Of a DNA stretch of 7,474 nucleotides, positions 1 through 6,704 are shown one piece after another. Source of the DNA: an uncultured Collinsella sp. (GTDB lineage Bacteria; Actinomycetota; Coriobacteriia; Coriobacteriales; Coriobacteriaceae). The DNA is taken from the NCBI GenBank assembly GCA_938023085.1, contig CALHDP010000050.1, forward strand, positions 1 to 7,474. Reading direction: 5' to 3'. The translations under genes were made by a program, and so were the position numbers. Numbering within the stretch: position 1 is the stretch's first letter; every line of letters starts with the position of its first letter. Below the pieces are notes generated by a model. That model was not told the DNA's origin. It did no database searches and worked only from the letters and a program-made list of their open reading frames with translations.

Positions 1-77
1 ACAGAGGTACCTGCTGTGTTGTTGCCCATGTTTTGCCGCCTTTCATCCTCTGTTGCCTGACCGTTCGCCTAACAGTC

Positions 78-108
78 TTGAATATTGTTGACGGTTCGTC
101 AATACTAT
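78..108 (+). promoter_or_regulatory. Candidate promoter of the flavoprotein-hypA unit
   Basis: A possible -35 TTGAAT (78-83) and -10 TACTAT (103-108) are separated by 19 bases, longer than the usual 17. The first TTGACG-GTT-CGTCAA palindrome fills this spacer almost exactly. Transcription would start near 115, inside the second palindrome, leaving a leader of about 100 bases before the ATG at 218. A dyad in a 19-base spacer recalls MerR-type promoters, and the overlap also fits simple repression. The hexamer matches are only moderate, so this is a tentative call. Confidence 0.35.
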
Positions 109-129
109 TTTTGACACAATGTCAACAAT
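84..129. promoter_or_regulatory. Composite operator: two TTGAC-N5-GTCAA palindromes in one larger dyad
   Basis: Palindrome 1 is TTGACG-GTT-CGTCAA at 88-102 and palindrome 2 is TTGACA-CAA-TGTCAA at 111-125. Both have perfect 6-bp arms, and their centres are 23 bp apart. The outer arms also match each other: ATTGTTGAC at 84-92 is the reverse complement of GTCAACAAT at 121-129. The whole 46-bp block is therefore symmetric about position 106.5. TTGAC/GTCAA half-sites resemble those of CRP/FNR-family regulators, although FNR itself uses TTGAT-N4-ATCAA with a shorter spacer. The regulator is not identifiable from this window. The position upstream of an iron-sulfur redox gene suggests redox or anaerobic control (inference). 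Confidence 0.6.
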
Positions 130-217
130 GGCGGGTGAACGGCATGGGGCATGCCCGGCCTGCAAAAAAAGAGGGGCGCTGCGGCCTCGTCGGGCTGCGG
201 CAAGAGAAGGGACAACC

Positions 218-2995
218 ATGATTCTCAACGGACCGGGGATTAGTTACACCGAGCCCGACATCGGTTCGGAGTTCGTGCCGCCGCTGCCGGAGCATCCGCG
301 CGAGGCAATTGTCAAGTTGTGCGAGCACTGCACCAACCGTCTACTGCATCGCGATGAGCTGCTGGGCTACGAGTACTGGTCGTTTGCCGAGGCCGCAACC
401 GACGAGCAGGCCGAAGTGCTCTGCAAGATGAAGATGCGCCGTCCCTATACGCTGCCCGAGATGGTCAAGCTCACCGGCATGCCCGAAGCCGATATCGAGA
501 AGATGCTCGACGACATGAGCTACACGGGTCTGCTCGAGTACAACTGGGAAAACCCCGAACGCGCCAAGCAGTGGGTGCTGCCCATGCTGGTGCCGGGTTC
601 CGCCGAGTTCCTCAACATGCGCGTGAGCCAGCTCGAGGAGCACCCGGTCTATGCCAAGTTCTTTGAGCAGGCGTCCAAGGGACCGCTGTCCAAGGCCACG
701 CCGATGGTGCCGCCCGGTGGTGCCGGCATCGGCATGCATGTCATTCCGGTCGAGAAGGCTATCGACGCCGCGAGCACCTCGGTGCCGATCGAGCATATCG
801 AGCATTGGCTCGACAAATACGATGGCAAATATGCCGCCAGCACCTGCAGCTGCCGCGCGAGCCGTCGCGTGATGGGTGAGGGCTGCGCCGACGACCCCGC
901 CGACTGGTGCATTGCCGTGGGCGATATGGCCGACTATGTGGTTGAGACCGACCGCGGCCATTACGTGACGCGCGACGAGGTCTACGACATCCTGCGCCAG
1001 GCCGAGGACAACGGCTTTGTGCACCAGATCACCAATATCGACGGCGAGAACAAGATCTTCGCTATCTGCAACTGCAACGTCAACGTGTGCTACGCCCTGC
1101 GCACCTCTCAGCTGTTCAACACGCCCAACCTGTCGCGCTCGGCCTATGTCGCCAAGGTCGAGAAGGACAAGTGCGTTGCCTGCGGTCGCTGCGTTGAGGT
1201 GTGCCCGGCCGGCGCCGCCAAGCTCGGCCAGAAGCTCTGCAGCAAAAAGGCCGGCGGACAGGTGCCCGAGTATCCGCGCCAGGAGCTGCCCGACGCCACC
1301 AAATGGGATCACACCAAGTGGTCGCCCAACTACCGCAACGACAACCGTATCGAGACGCATGAGTCCGGCACCGCTCCCTGCAAGTCGGTCTGCCCCGCGC
1401 ACGTTGCCGTTCAGGGCTATTTGAAGCTCGCGGCTCAGGGTCGCTATGACGAGGCGCTGGCGCTCATCAAGCGTGAGAACCCGCTGCCCGCCATCTGCGG
1501 CCGCGTGTGCAACCGCCGCTGCGAGGATGCCTGCACTCGCGGCCGTGTGGACGCCGCCGTGGCTATCGACGAGGTCAAGAAGTTCATCGCCCAGCGCGAT
1601 TTGGATGCCGCGACCCGCTACGTCCCGCCCGTGGTTACGCCGACGCGCGCTGGCGGCTTTGATCAGAAGATCGCCATCATCGGTGCCGGTCCGGCCGGCC
1701 TGTCCTGCGCTTTCTATCTGGCCGAGAAGGGCTACAAGCCCGTCGTGTTCGAGAAGAACGAGCGCCCGGGTGGCATGCTCACCTATGGCATTCCCAGCTT
1801 TAAGCTGCAGAAGGATGTTATCGAGGCCGAGGTCGAGATCATTCGCCTGATGGGTGCCGAGTTCCGCTATGGCGTGGAGGTCGGTCGTGATGTGACGCTC
1901 GACGAGCTGCGCGCGCAGGGCTTTAAGGCCTTTTACGTGGCCATCGGCTGCCAGGGCGGCCGCCTTGCCGGTATTCCGGGCGAGGATGCCGAGGACGTGA
2001 CCGTGGCCGTCGACTTCCTTCGCGAGGTTAACAGCGGCAAGATCGATACCCTGTCCGGCCGCACCATTGTGGTGGGCGGCGGCAACGTGGCCATCGACGT
2101 TGCCCGCAACGCCTGCCGTTTGGGCTCTGAGCACGTTGAGATGTTCTGCCTGGAGAGCGAGGTCCAGATGCCCGCCAGCGAGGAGGAACGTCGCGAGGCC
2201 GTTGAGGACGGCGCTCACATCAGCTGCGGCTGGGGCCCCAAGGAGATTCACCTGGACGAGGCCGGTCGTGTGTGCGGTATCACCTTCAAGCGCTGCACGC
2301 GTGTCTTTGACGACGAGGGCCGTTTTGCGCCCGAGTACGACGAGAACGATCTGCGCCGTGTCGATGCCGACCGTGTCGTCATGTCGATTGGCCAGTCCAT
2401 CGTGTGGGGCGACCTGTTGGCCGGCTCCAAGGTCGAGCTCGGCCGTGGCCAGGGTGCCCTTGCCGATCCCCAGACCTATCAGACCGCCGAGCCCGACATC
2501 TTTGTGGGCGGTGACGTCTACACCGGCCCCAGCTTTGCCATCGATGCCATCGCCGCCGGTCACGAGGCCGCGGTATCCATCCATCGCTTTGTGCAGCCGG
2601 GCTCTACGCTCACCATTGGCCGCAACCAGCGTAAGTACAGCGCGCTCGACCGCGACGACGTTGTGCTCGAGAGCTACGACAACGCGAGCCGCGAGGTTGC
2701 GCATGTGGACCGCGAACGCGAGAAGGCTGCGCCGTTTAGCGAGTACGTCGAGACCTTTACCGAGGAGCAGGTGCGCGCCGAGACCGCCCGCTGCCTGGGC
2801 TGCGGCGCCTCGATCGTCGACCCCAACAAGTGCATCGGTTGCGGCCTGTGCACCACCAAGTGCGCGTTCGACGCCATTCACCTTGATCGTGACCGCCCCG
2901 AGTGCTCCACGATGGTCAAATACGAGCAAAAGCTGCCGAGCCTGGGCAAGTACGCGCTCAAGCGCGCCATCAAAATTAAGTTCGGGAAGAAATAA
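218..2995 (+). CDS. Multi-domain iron-sulfur flavoprotein: winged-helix-like, ferredoxin, GltD-like FAD/NAD(P) oxidoreductase, ferredoxin
   Basis: This 925-residue cytosolic protein probably moves electrons between NAD(P)H, FAD and several iron-sulfur clusters. Residues about 57-115 resemble a winged helix. Cysteine sets C210-x-C212/C223/C231 and C284-x-C286-x4-C291 may bind metal. A ferredoxin motif follows (C319, C322, C325, C329). A GltD/dihydropyrimidine-dehydrogenase-type cluster domain has C388, C392 and C427-GRVC-NRRC-EDAC-439. The FAD site is GAGPAG (489-494), the pyridine-nucleotide site GGGNVA (620-625) and the closing GGD motif ends at D766. The C-terminus has C859-LGC and C872-IGCGLCTTKC-882. 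There is no signal peptide or membrane segment. The ATG at 218 has AGAAGGGA seven bases or so upstream; an in-frame ATG at 119 lies inside the operator and lacks a binding site, so I rejected it. The partner and substrate are unknown. GltD alone is roughly half this length. hypA follows in the same direction. Confidence 0.85.
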   Translation: MILNGPGISYTEPDIGSEFVPPLPEHPREAIVKLCEHCTNRLLHRDELLGYEYWSFAEAATDEQAEVLCKMKMRRPYTLPEMVKLTGMPEADIEKMLDDMSYTGLLEYNWENPERAKQWVLPMLVPGSAEFLNMRVSQLEEHPVYAKFFEQASKGPLSKATPMVPPGGAGIGMHVIPVEKAIDAASTSVPIEHIEHWLDKYDGKYAASTCSCRASRRVMGEGCADDPADWCIAVGDMADYVVETDRGHYVTRDEVYDILRQAEDNGFVHQITNIDGENKIFAICNCNVNVCYALRTSQLFNTPNLSRSAYVAKVEKDKCVACGRCVEVCPAGAAKLGQKLCSKKAGGQVPEYPRQELPDATKWDHTKWSPNYRNDNRIETHESGTAPCKSVCPAHVAVQGYLKLAAQGRYDEALALIKRENPLPAICGRVCNRRCEDACTRGRVDAAVAIDEVKKFIAQRDLDAATRYVPPVVTPTRAGGFDQKIAIIGAGPAGLSCAFYLAEKGYKPVVFEKNERPGGMLTYGIPSFKLQKDVIEAEVEIIRLMGAEFRYGVEVGRDVTLDELRAQGFKAFYVAIGCQGGRLAGIPGEDAEDVTVAVDFLREVNSGKIDTLSGRTIVVGGGNVAIDVARNACRLGSEHVEMFCLESEVQMPASEEERREAVEDGAHISCGWGPKEIHLDEAGRVCGITFKRCTRVFDDEGRFAPEYDENDLRRVDADRVVMSIGQSIVWGDLLAGSKVELGRGQGALADPQTYQTAEPDIFVGGDVYTGPSFAIDAIAAGHEAAVSIHRFVQPGSTLTIGRNQRKYSALDRDDVVLESYDNASREVAHVDREREKAAPFSEYVETFTEEQVRAETARCLGCGASIVDPNKCIGCGLCTTKCAFDAIHLDRDRPECSTMVKYEQKLPSLGKYALKRAIKIKFGKK

Positions 2996-3054
2996 AAGAA
3001 CATAACGACTAAAAGAACGGCGCAGAAGCCAGTTGGGCGGCGGAAGGAACACAA

Positions 3055-3483
3055 GTGCACGAGCTCGGGATTGTTTATCACATCATTCGCGATGTTGAGA
3101 ATGTGGCGCGCGCCAATGGCGTGCGTCGCGTCTCGAGCGTGACGCTGCTGCTGGGCGAGGTCTCGGGCGTCGTTCCCGATCTGCTGCTCGATGCGTGGCG
3201 CTGGGCAGCAGATAAAAAGCCCATCACCGAGGGCGCCGAGCTCATTGTGGAGCCCGTCGAGGCCGTGACGCATTGCGAAGTGTGCGGCCGCGACTACGCG
3301 ACCGTCGAGCACGGCAAGATTTGCCCTCATTGCGGCAGCGGCGATACGTACCTGCTCCAAGGCCAAGAGGTCATGATCAAACAGATCGAGACTCCCGACG
3401 AGGACCCGGCAGACGCTGCTCCTGACGGCCTCTCCGACGCACCCGATGCCGTCGACGCCGCCAACCCACTCCACATCGCCTAA
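3055..3483 (+). CDS. hypA: Hydrogenase/urease nickel incorporation protein HypA
   Basis: HypA delivers nickel to the [NiFe]-hydrogenase large subunit together with HypB. The 142-residue protein starts MHEL, with the His2 and Glu3 that bind nickel through the free N-terminus. It carries the zinc site as two CxxC pairs, C74-EVC-77 and C90-PHC-93. The start is GTG at 3055, fixed by the required MHE sequence and by GGAAGG at 3042-3047. Typical HypA ends near residue 115. Here an acidic, Asp/Ala/Pro-rich tail of about 30 residues (113-142) follows, probably disordered and without a recognisable motif. The gene lies 59 bases after the flavoprotein and is probably co-transcribed with it. No hydrogenase structural gene or other hyp gene is visible in the window, so its client enzyme must be encoded elsewhere. 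Confidence 0.95.
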   Translation: MHELGIVYHIIRDVENVARANGVRRVSSVTLLLGEVSGVVPDLLLDAWRWAADKKPITEGAELIVEPVEAVTHCEVCGRDYATVEHGKICPHCGSGDTYLLQGQEVMIKQIETPDEDPADAAPDGLSDAPDAVDAANPLHIA

Positions 3484-3546
3484 CATCCAATGACTGCATG
3501 GGCTAGAGTTCTAAACATATTTGCTTCGGTTAGTCAAGTCATGTCT

Positions 3547-3557
3547 GTTTAAACAAA
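3547..3557. repeat. GTTTAAACAAA repeat, upstream copy
   Basis: This 11-base sequence contains the perfect palindrome GTTTAAAC, here extended by one pair to TGTTTAAACA (3546-3555). An identical 11-mer occurs at 3709-3719. It is a candidate operator half of a two-site arrangement controlling the PTS operon. Confidence 0.4.
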
Positions 3558-3568
3558 ATGGCGGCACG

Positions 3569-3618
3569 CAGGCGCATTGGGATCCACCTAAAAGCGGTTT
3601 TAACGAACAGTGCGCCTG
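3569..3618 (+). repeat. Inverted repeat with a nested inner hairpin
   Basis: CAGGCGCATTG (3569-3579) pairs with CAGTGCGCCTG (3608-3618) over 11 base pairs, counting one G-U. The 28-base loop contains its own stem, TAAAA (3589-3593) with TTTTA (3598-3602) around GCGG. No T-tract follows, so it does not look like an intrinsic terminator. It could be an RNA processing structure at the end of the hypA transcript or a protein-binding DNA element. Confidence 0.55.
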
Positions 3619-3708
3619 TATATGTCTTTGGAAACAATCGGCAAATCACGTTTTATCAGGCAATGAGCTGTAAACCAGCAATGTAATCAATTTGTAACAA
3701 ACTTAGAC

Positions 3709-3719
3709 GTTTAAACAAA
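3709..3719. repeat. GTTTAAACAAA repeat, promoter-proximal copy
   Basis: Identical to the copy at 3547-3557. The palindrome centre (3712.5) lies about 44 bases before the start point expected from the TATAAT box at 3745-3750, close to where a class II activator would bind. The promoter has no recognisable -35 box, which would fit dependence on an activator (inference). Confidence 0.45.
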
Positions 3720-3744
3720 TAATCCAACCTTTTGCGAATTTAGC

Positions 3745-3750
3745 TATAAT
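3745..3750 (+). promoter_or_regulatory. Candidate -10 box of the mannose PTS operon
   Basis: A consensus TATAAT is present. The bases 17 positions upstream (near 3722-3727, ATCCAA) do not resemble TTGACA and there is no TGn extension, so the promoter probably needs an activator. A start near 3757 would give a leader of about 64 bases. A second, weaker candidate, TATACT, lies at 3768-3773 and also lacks a -35. Confidence 0.5.
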
Positions 3751-3820
3751 TCCACAATCCAAACAGGTATACTCCTTTCATGTCGTGTAGGAAATACGTA
3801 GACAAAAAGGAGGTTATGTG

Positions 3821-4810
3821 ATGGTAAGTATTGTTCTTGCTAGCCACGGGGACTTGGCAGCTGGAATCAAGCAGACGGGCTCGATGGTCTTTGGCGATCA
3901 GCCGTCTGTTGCCGTGGTCTCGCTCGAGCCGAGCATGGGCCCCGACGACTTCCGTGCCAAGGTCGAGGAAGCAATCGCTTCCTTCGAGGACCAGGAGCAG
4001 GTGCTCTTCCTCGTTGATCTGTGGGGCGGCACGCCGTTCAACCAGATCAGCGGGCTCATCGAGGGCCACGATTCCTGGGCTATCGTCACCGGTGTCAACC
4101 TGCCTATGCTCATCGAGGCATATTCGCAGCGCTTTGACGCAAAGAACACTGCACATGCGATCGCAAAACATCTCGTGACTGAGGCTAAGGCTGGCGTGCG
4201 CGTCAAGCCCGAGTCTCTGGAGCCCGAGGAGAAGAAGCCGGCTGCGGCCGCCGCTGCTCCTGCAGGCGCCATCCCTCCGGGAACGGTTATCGGCGACGGG
4301 CACATCAAGATCGCCCACGTCCGTATCGACACCCGTCTGCTTCATGGCCAGGTGGCAACCACGTGGACCAAGCAGATCAACCCCAACCGCATCATCGTGG
4401 TTTCCGACGGCGTTGCTCACGACGAGCTCCGCAAGACCATGATCGAGCAGGCTGCCCCTCCGGGAGTCCATGCCAACGTCGTGCCCATCAAGAAGATGGC
4501 CGAGGTCGTCAAGGACACGCGCTTTGGTGACACCAAGGCCATGCTGCTCTTCGAGAACCCGCAGGATCTGCTCAAGGCCATCGAGGCCGGCGTCGACATC
4601 AAGGAAGTTAACATCGGTTCCATGGCTCACTCCAAGGGCAAGGTCGTCGTCACCAACGCCGTCGCTATGGGCGATGACGACGTCAAGACTCTCGAGGCCC
4701 TCAAGGCCAAGGGCGTCAAGTTCGAGGTCCGCAAGGTTCCTTCGGATTCCTCCGAGGATCTCGACGCCATGTTGAAGAAAGCTAAGGCCGAACTGGCCGC
4801 TCAAGCATAG
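3821..4810 (+). CDS. manX: PTS mannose-family transporter subunit EIIAB
   Basis: This 329-residue cytosolic protein carries both phosphorylation domains of a mannose-type PTS. The EIIA domain (1 to about 125) accepts phosphate from HPr on His9 in LASHGDLA and has the VDLWGGTPFN active-site stretch with Asp66. An Ala/Pro/Glu linker spans about 128-158. The EIIB domain (about 160-329) has RIDTRLLHGQVAT with His175, the same number as the phosphorylated histidine of E. coli ManX as I recall it. The length is close to ManX (about 323). I chose ATG 3821, seven bases after AAAGGAGG (3806-3813), over GTG 3818, which is too close. It is followed 18 bases later by the EIIC gene in one operon. Substrate specificity (glucose, mannose, glucosamine or another hexose) cannot be fixed from sequence, but the DUF956 gene downstream favours a glucose/mannose-type system. 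Confidence 0.96.
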   Translation: MVSIVLASHGDLAAGIKQTGSMVFGDQPSVAVVSLEPSMGPDDFRAKVEEAIASFEDQEQVLFLVDLWGGTPFNQISGLIEGHDSWAIVTGVNLPMLIEAYSQRFDAKNTAHAIAKHLVTEAKAGVRVKPESLEPEEKKPAAAAAAPAGAIPPGTVIGDGHIKIAHVRIDTRLLHGQVATTWTKQINPNRIIVVSDGVAHDELRKTMIEQAAPPGVHANVVPIKKMAEVVKDTRFGDTKAMLLFENPQDLLKAIEAGVDIKEVNIGSMAHSKGKVVVTNAVAMGDDDVKTLEALKAKGVKFEVRKVPSDSSEDLDAMLKKAKAELAAQA

Positions 4811-4828
4811 TAAAGGAGGGTCCGATAC

Positions 4829-5647
4829 ATGTCTGCAATCACTATTCTGCTTGTTGCGATTGTCGCGTTGCTTGCCGGTATGGAAGGCATCCTGGATGAG
4901 TTCCAGTTCCATCAGCCGCTCGTGGCATGCACGCTTATCGGTCTCGTAACCGGTCACCTTCAGGAGGGCATCCTCCTGGGCGGTTCGCTCCAGATGATGG
5001 CCCTTGGCTGGGCTAACGTCGGCGCCGCTGTCGCGCCTGACGCCGCTCTGGCCTCGGTCGCTTCTTCGATCATCATGGTGCTCGCCCTCAACGGTGGCGC
5101 CACCGATTCGGCAAAGGCCGTTACCGCCGCCATCGCCGTCGCCGTCCCGCTGTCGGTCGCTGGTCTGTTCCTGACCATGATCTGCCGTACCCTGGCTACC
5201 GCTATCGCTCACGCCATGGACGGTTGCGCCGAGAAGGGCGACTTCTCCGGCATCGAGCGCTGGCAGTACGCTGCTATCCTCATGCAGGGCCTTCGTATCG
5301 CCATCCCGGCAGTACTTCTGTGCATCATCCCGGCCGAGGCTGTTACCAACGCGCTTAACGCTATGCCCGACTGGCTGTCCGGCGGTATGGCTGTCGGCGG
5401 CGGCATGGTCGCTTCCGTCGGTTACGCCATGGTCATCAACATGATGGCCACCAAGGAGACCTGGCCGTTCTTCATCCTCGGCTTTGTCCTTGCTGCCATC
5501 CCTCAGCTCACGCTGATCGCCCTTGGCCTCATCGGCATCTCCCTTGCCCTCATCTACCTTGGCCTTAAGGATCTGGCCAAGCAGGGTGGCGGCATGGGCG
5601 GTGGCTCCGGTGACCCGCTCGGCGACATTCTGAACGATTACGAGTAG
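4829..5647 (+). CDS. manY: PTS mannose-family transporter subunit EIIC
   Basis: This 272-residue integral membrane protein forms the sugar channel with EIID. It starts with a hydrophobic helix (about 3-18). It then shows the family's glycine-rich stretch GLVTGHLQEGILLGGSLQ around residues 38-55, followed by MMALGWANVGAAVAPDAAL. Further hydrophobic segments lie at about 76-91, 97-120, 148-165, 180-205 and 211-244. The C-terminal tail is polar and glycine-rich (KQGGGMGGGSGD). The length is close to ManY (about 266). The ATG at 4829 follows AAAGGAGGG (4812-4820) with good spacing. The gene lies between manX and manZ with short gaps (18 and 16 bases), so the three subunits are made from one message. 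Confidence 0.95.
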   Translation: MSAITILLVAIVALLAGMEGILDEFQFHQPLVACTLIGLVTGHLQEGILLGGSLQMMALGWANVGAAVAPDAALASVASSIIMVLALNGGATDSAKAVTAAIAVAVPLSVAGLFLTMICRTLATAIAHAMDGCAEKGDFSGIERWQYAAILMQGLRIAIPAVLLCIIPAEAVTNALNAMPDWLSGGMAVGGGMVASVGYAMVINMMATKETWPFFILGFVLAAIPQLTLIALGLIGISLALIYLGLKDLAKQGGGMGGGSGDPLGDILNDYE

Positions 5648-5663
5648 GAGGGGAGTGATACAT

Positions 5664-6584
5664 ATGGCAGAGAACAAGATTCAGCTCACCAAGGCTGACC
5701 GCAAGAAGGTTTGCTTCCGTCATCAGTTCCTTCAGGGCTCGTGGAACTACGAGCGTATGCAGAACGGCGGCTGGTGCTTCGCAATGATCCCTGCGATCAA
5801 GAAGCTCTACACCAACAAGGATGACCAGATTGCCGCTCTTAAGCGCCACCTGGAGTTCTATAACACCCACCCCTATGTTTCCGCCCCCGTCATTGGCGTT
5901 ACCCTCGCTCTCGAGGAGGAGCGCGCCAACGGTGCCCCGATTGACGACGTCGCCATTCAGGGCGTCAAGGTCGGTATGATGGGCCCGCTCGCCGGTGTCG
6001 GCGACCCCGCCTTCTGGTTCACCCTTCGCCCGATTCTGGGTGCTCTGGGCGCTTCCCTGGCCCTGTCCGGCAGCATCGCCGGTCCGCTGCTGTTCTTCTT
6101 CGCGTGGAACATCATCCGTTACGCCTTCCTGTGGTACACGCAGGAGTTTGGCTACAAGGTCGGCTCCTCCATCGCCAAGGACCTCTCCGGCGGTCTGATG
6201 GGCAAGGTCACCGAGGGTGCTTCCATCCTGGGTATGTTCATCATCGGCGCCCTGGTCGAGCGCTGGGTGTCCATCTCCTTCACCCCGGTCGTCTCCAAGG
6301 TCACGCAGTCTGCTGGCGCCTTTATCGACTGGGCTAACCTGCCCTCCGGTTCTGAGGGTGTCAAGGAAGCACTGACGATGTATAACTCCATCGGTGCTAA
6401 CGCCCTTGATCAGGTGAAGGTCACCACGCTTCAGGCCAACCTCGATCAGCTCATCCCCGGCCTTGCCGCCGTGTGCCTGACCCTGCTGGTCTGCAAGCTC
6501 CTCAAGAAGAAGGTCAGCCCGATCGTCATCATCCTGGCTCTCTTCGCCATCGGCATCATCGGTCGCGTCTGCGGCTTCATGTAA
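5664..6584 (+). CDS. manZ: PTS mannose-family transporter subunit EIID
   Basis: This 306-residue membrane protein is the EIID partner of EIIC; mannose-family PTS differ from other PTS in having this extra subunit. The N-terminus is cytosolic, with the family pattern FRHQFLQGSWNYERMQNGGW and a region rich in charged residues. A conserved MGPLAGVGDPAFWFTLRPI stretch lies in the middle. Hydrophobic segments follow in the second half (GASLALSGSIAGPLLFFFAW, ILGMFIIGALVERW, and a final pair around LIPGLAAVCLTLLVC and IVIILALFAIGIIG). I chose ATG 5664 over in-frame GTG 5655 because AGGAGGGGAG (5646-5655) is correctly spaced for the ATG and overlaps the GTG. The protein is slightly longer than ManZ of E. 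coli (about 283). A terminator-like hairpin lies 56 bases after the stop. Confidence 0.95.
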   Translation: MAENKIQLTKADRKKVCFRHQFLQGSWNYERMQNGGWCFAMIPAIKKLYTNKDDQIAALKRHLEFYNTHPYVSAPVIGVTLALEEERANGAPIDDVAIQGVKVGMMGPLAGVGDPAFWFTLRPILGALGASLALSGSIAGPLLFFFAWNIIRYAFLWYTQEFGYKVGSSIAKDLSGGLMGKVTEGASILGMFIIGALVERWVSISFTPVVSKVTQSAGAFIDWANLPSGSEGVKEALTMYNSIGANALDQVKVTTLQANLDQLIPGLAAVCLTLLVCKLLKKKVSPIVIILALFAIGIIGRVCGFM

Positions 6585-6634
6585 GCACGTTTCGGCTTAA
6601 GACCGAGAATTGCTAGGCAAGGGCTTTTGAGCCA

Positions 6635-6664
6635 TTGAAACGGACCGCACCCGGTGGGTACACT
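6635..6664 (+). promoter_or_regulatory. Candidate DUF956 promoter overlapping the terminator hairpin
   Basis: TTGAAA (6635-6640) and TACACT (6659-6664) are 18 bases apart. The same TACACT hexamer serves as the -10 of the tRNA promoter at 7223-7228. Transcription would start near 6671, in the right arm of the hairpin, so the promoter's own transcript would lack the complete hairpin and escape termination. Confidence 0.5.
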
Positions 6665-6687
6665 GGATGCGGTCCGATTGTTTTATT
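6641..6687 (+). terminator. Intrinsic terminator-like hairpin after manZ
   Basis: CGGACCGCA (6641-6649) pairs perfectly with TGCGGTCCG (6668-6676). After one mismatch (6650/6667), an inner stem CCGGTG/CACTGG (6651-6656 and 6661-6666, one G-U) closes a GGTA tetraloop. The T-rich tail ATTGTTTTATTT ends at 6688, directly before the DUF956 ribosome binding site. It should end much of the manXYZ transcription, lowering readthrough into DUF956. Confidence 0.85.
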
Positions 6688-6704
6688 TGGAGGGCGAGGC
6701 GCGC

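Larger units (their letters stand above)
3484..3820 (+). promoter_or_regulatory. 337-base intergenic regulatory region before the mannose PTS operon
   Basis: No credible coding region is seen here. The stretch is clearly more AT-rich than the flanking genes. It holds a long inverted repeat (3569-3618), two copies of GTTTAAACAAA (3547-3557 and 3709-3719), a small TTTGT-A-ACAAA dyad (3691-3701), a TATAAT box (3745-3750) and the manX ribosome binding site AAAGGAGG (3806-3813). I found no convincing T-tailed terminator for hypA. Confidence 0.7.

Noticed and set aside
1..53. Inverted repeat ACAGAGG (1-7) and CCTCTGT (47-53)
   Set aside because: Only 7 bp with a 39-base loop and cut by the window edge; chance is a sufficient explanation.
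119..217. Upstream in-frame extension of the flavoprotein from ATG 119 (includes CPAC)
   Set aside because: The ATG lies inside the operator palindrome and has no ribosome binding site; ATG 218 has one at good spacing.
2993..3018. TAAAAGAAC repeated at 2993-3001 and 3010-3018
   Set aside because: A short A-rich repeat spanning the stop codon with no symmetry or supporting context.
341..3052. A 903-codon open frame on the - strand, opposite the flavoprotein gene
   Set aside because: It is an antisense shadow caused by GC-rich codon bias: the translation is a low-complexity Ala/Leu/Val/His/Gly mix without recognisable motifs, while the + strand has clear domains.
3562..3577. Possible sigma-54 (-24/-12) promoter, GGCACG then GCGCA
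   Set aside because: The GG and GC elements are one base too close and the -12 TTGC is not matched; the region is also far from manX.
3740..5677. A 645-codon open frame on the - strand across the PTS genes
   Set aside because: Same shadow effect; it is Asp/Gly/His-rich with no domain, and it lies opposite three well-identified PTS subunits and their intergenic region.
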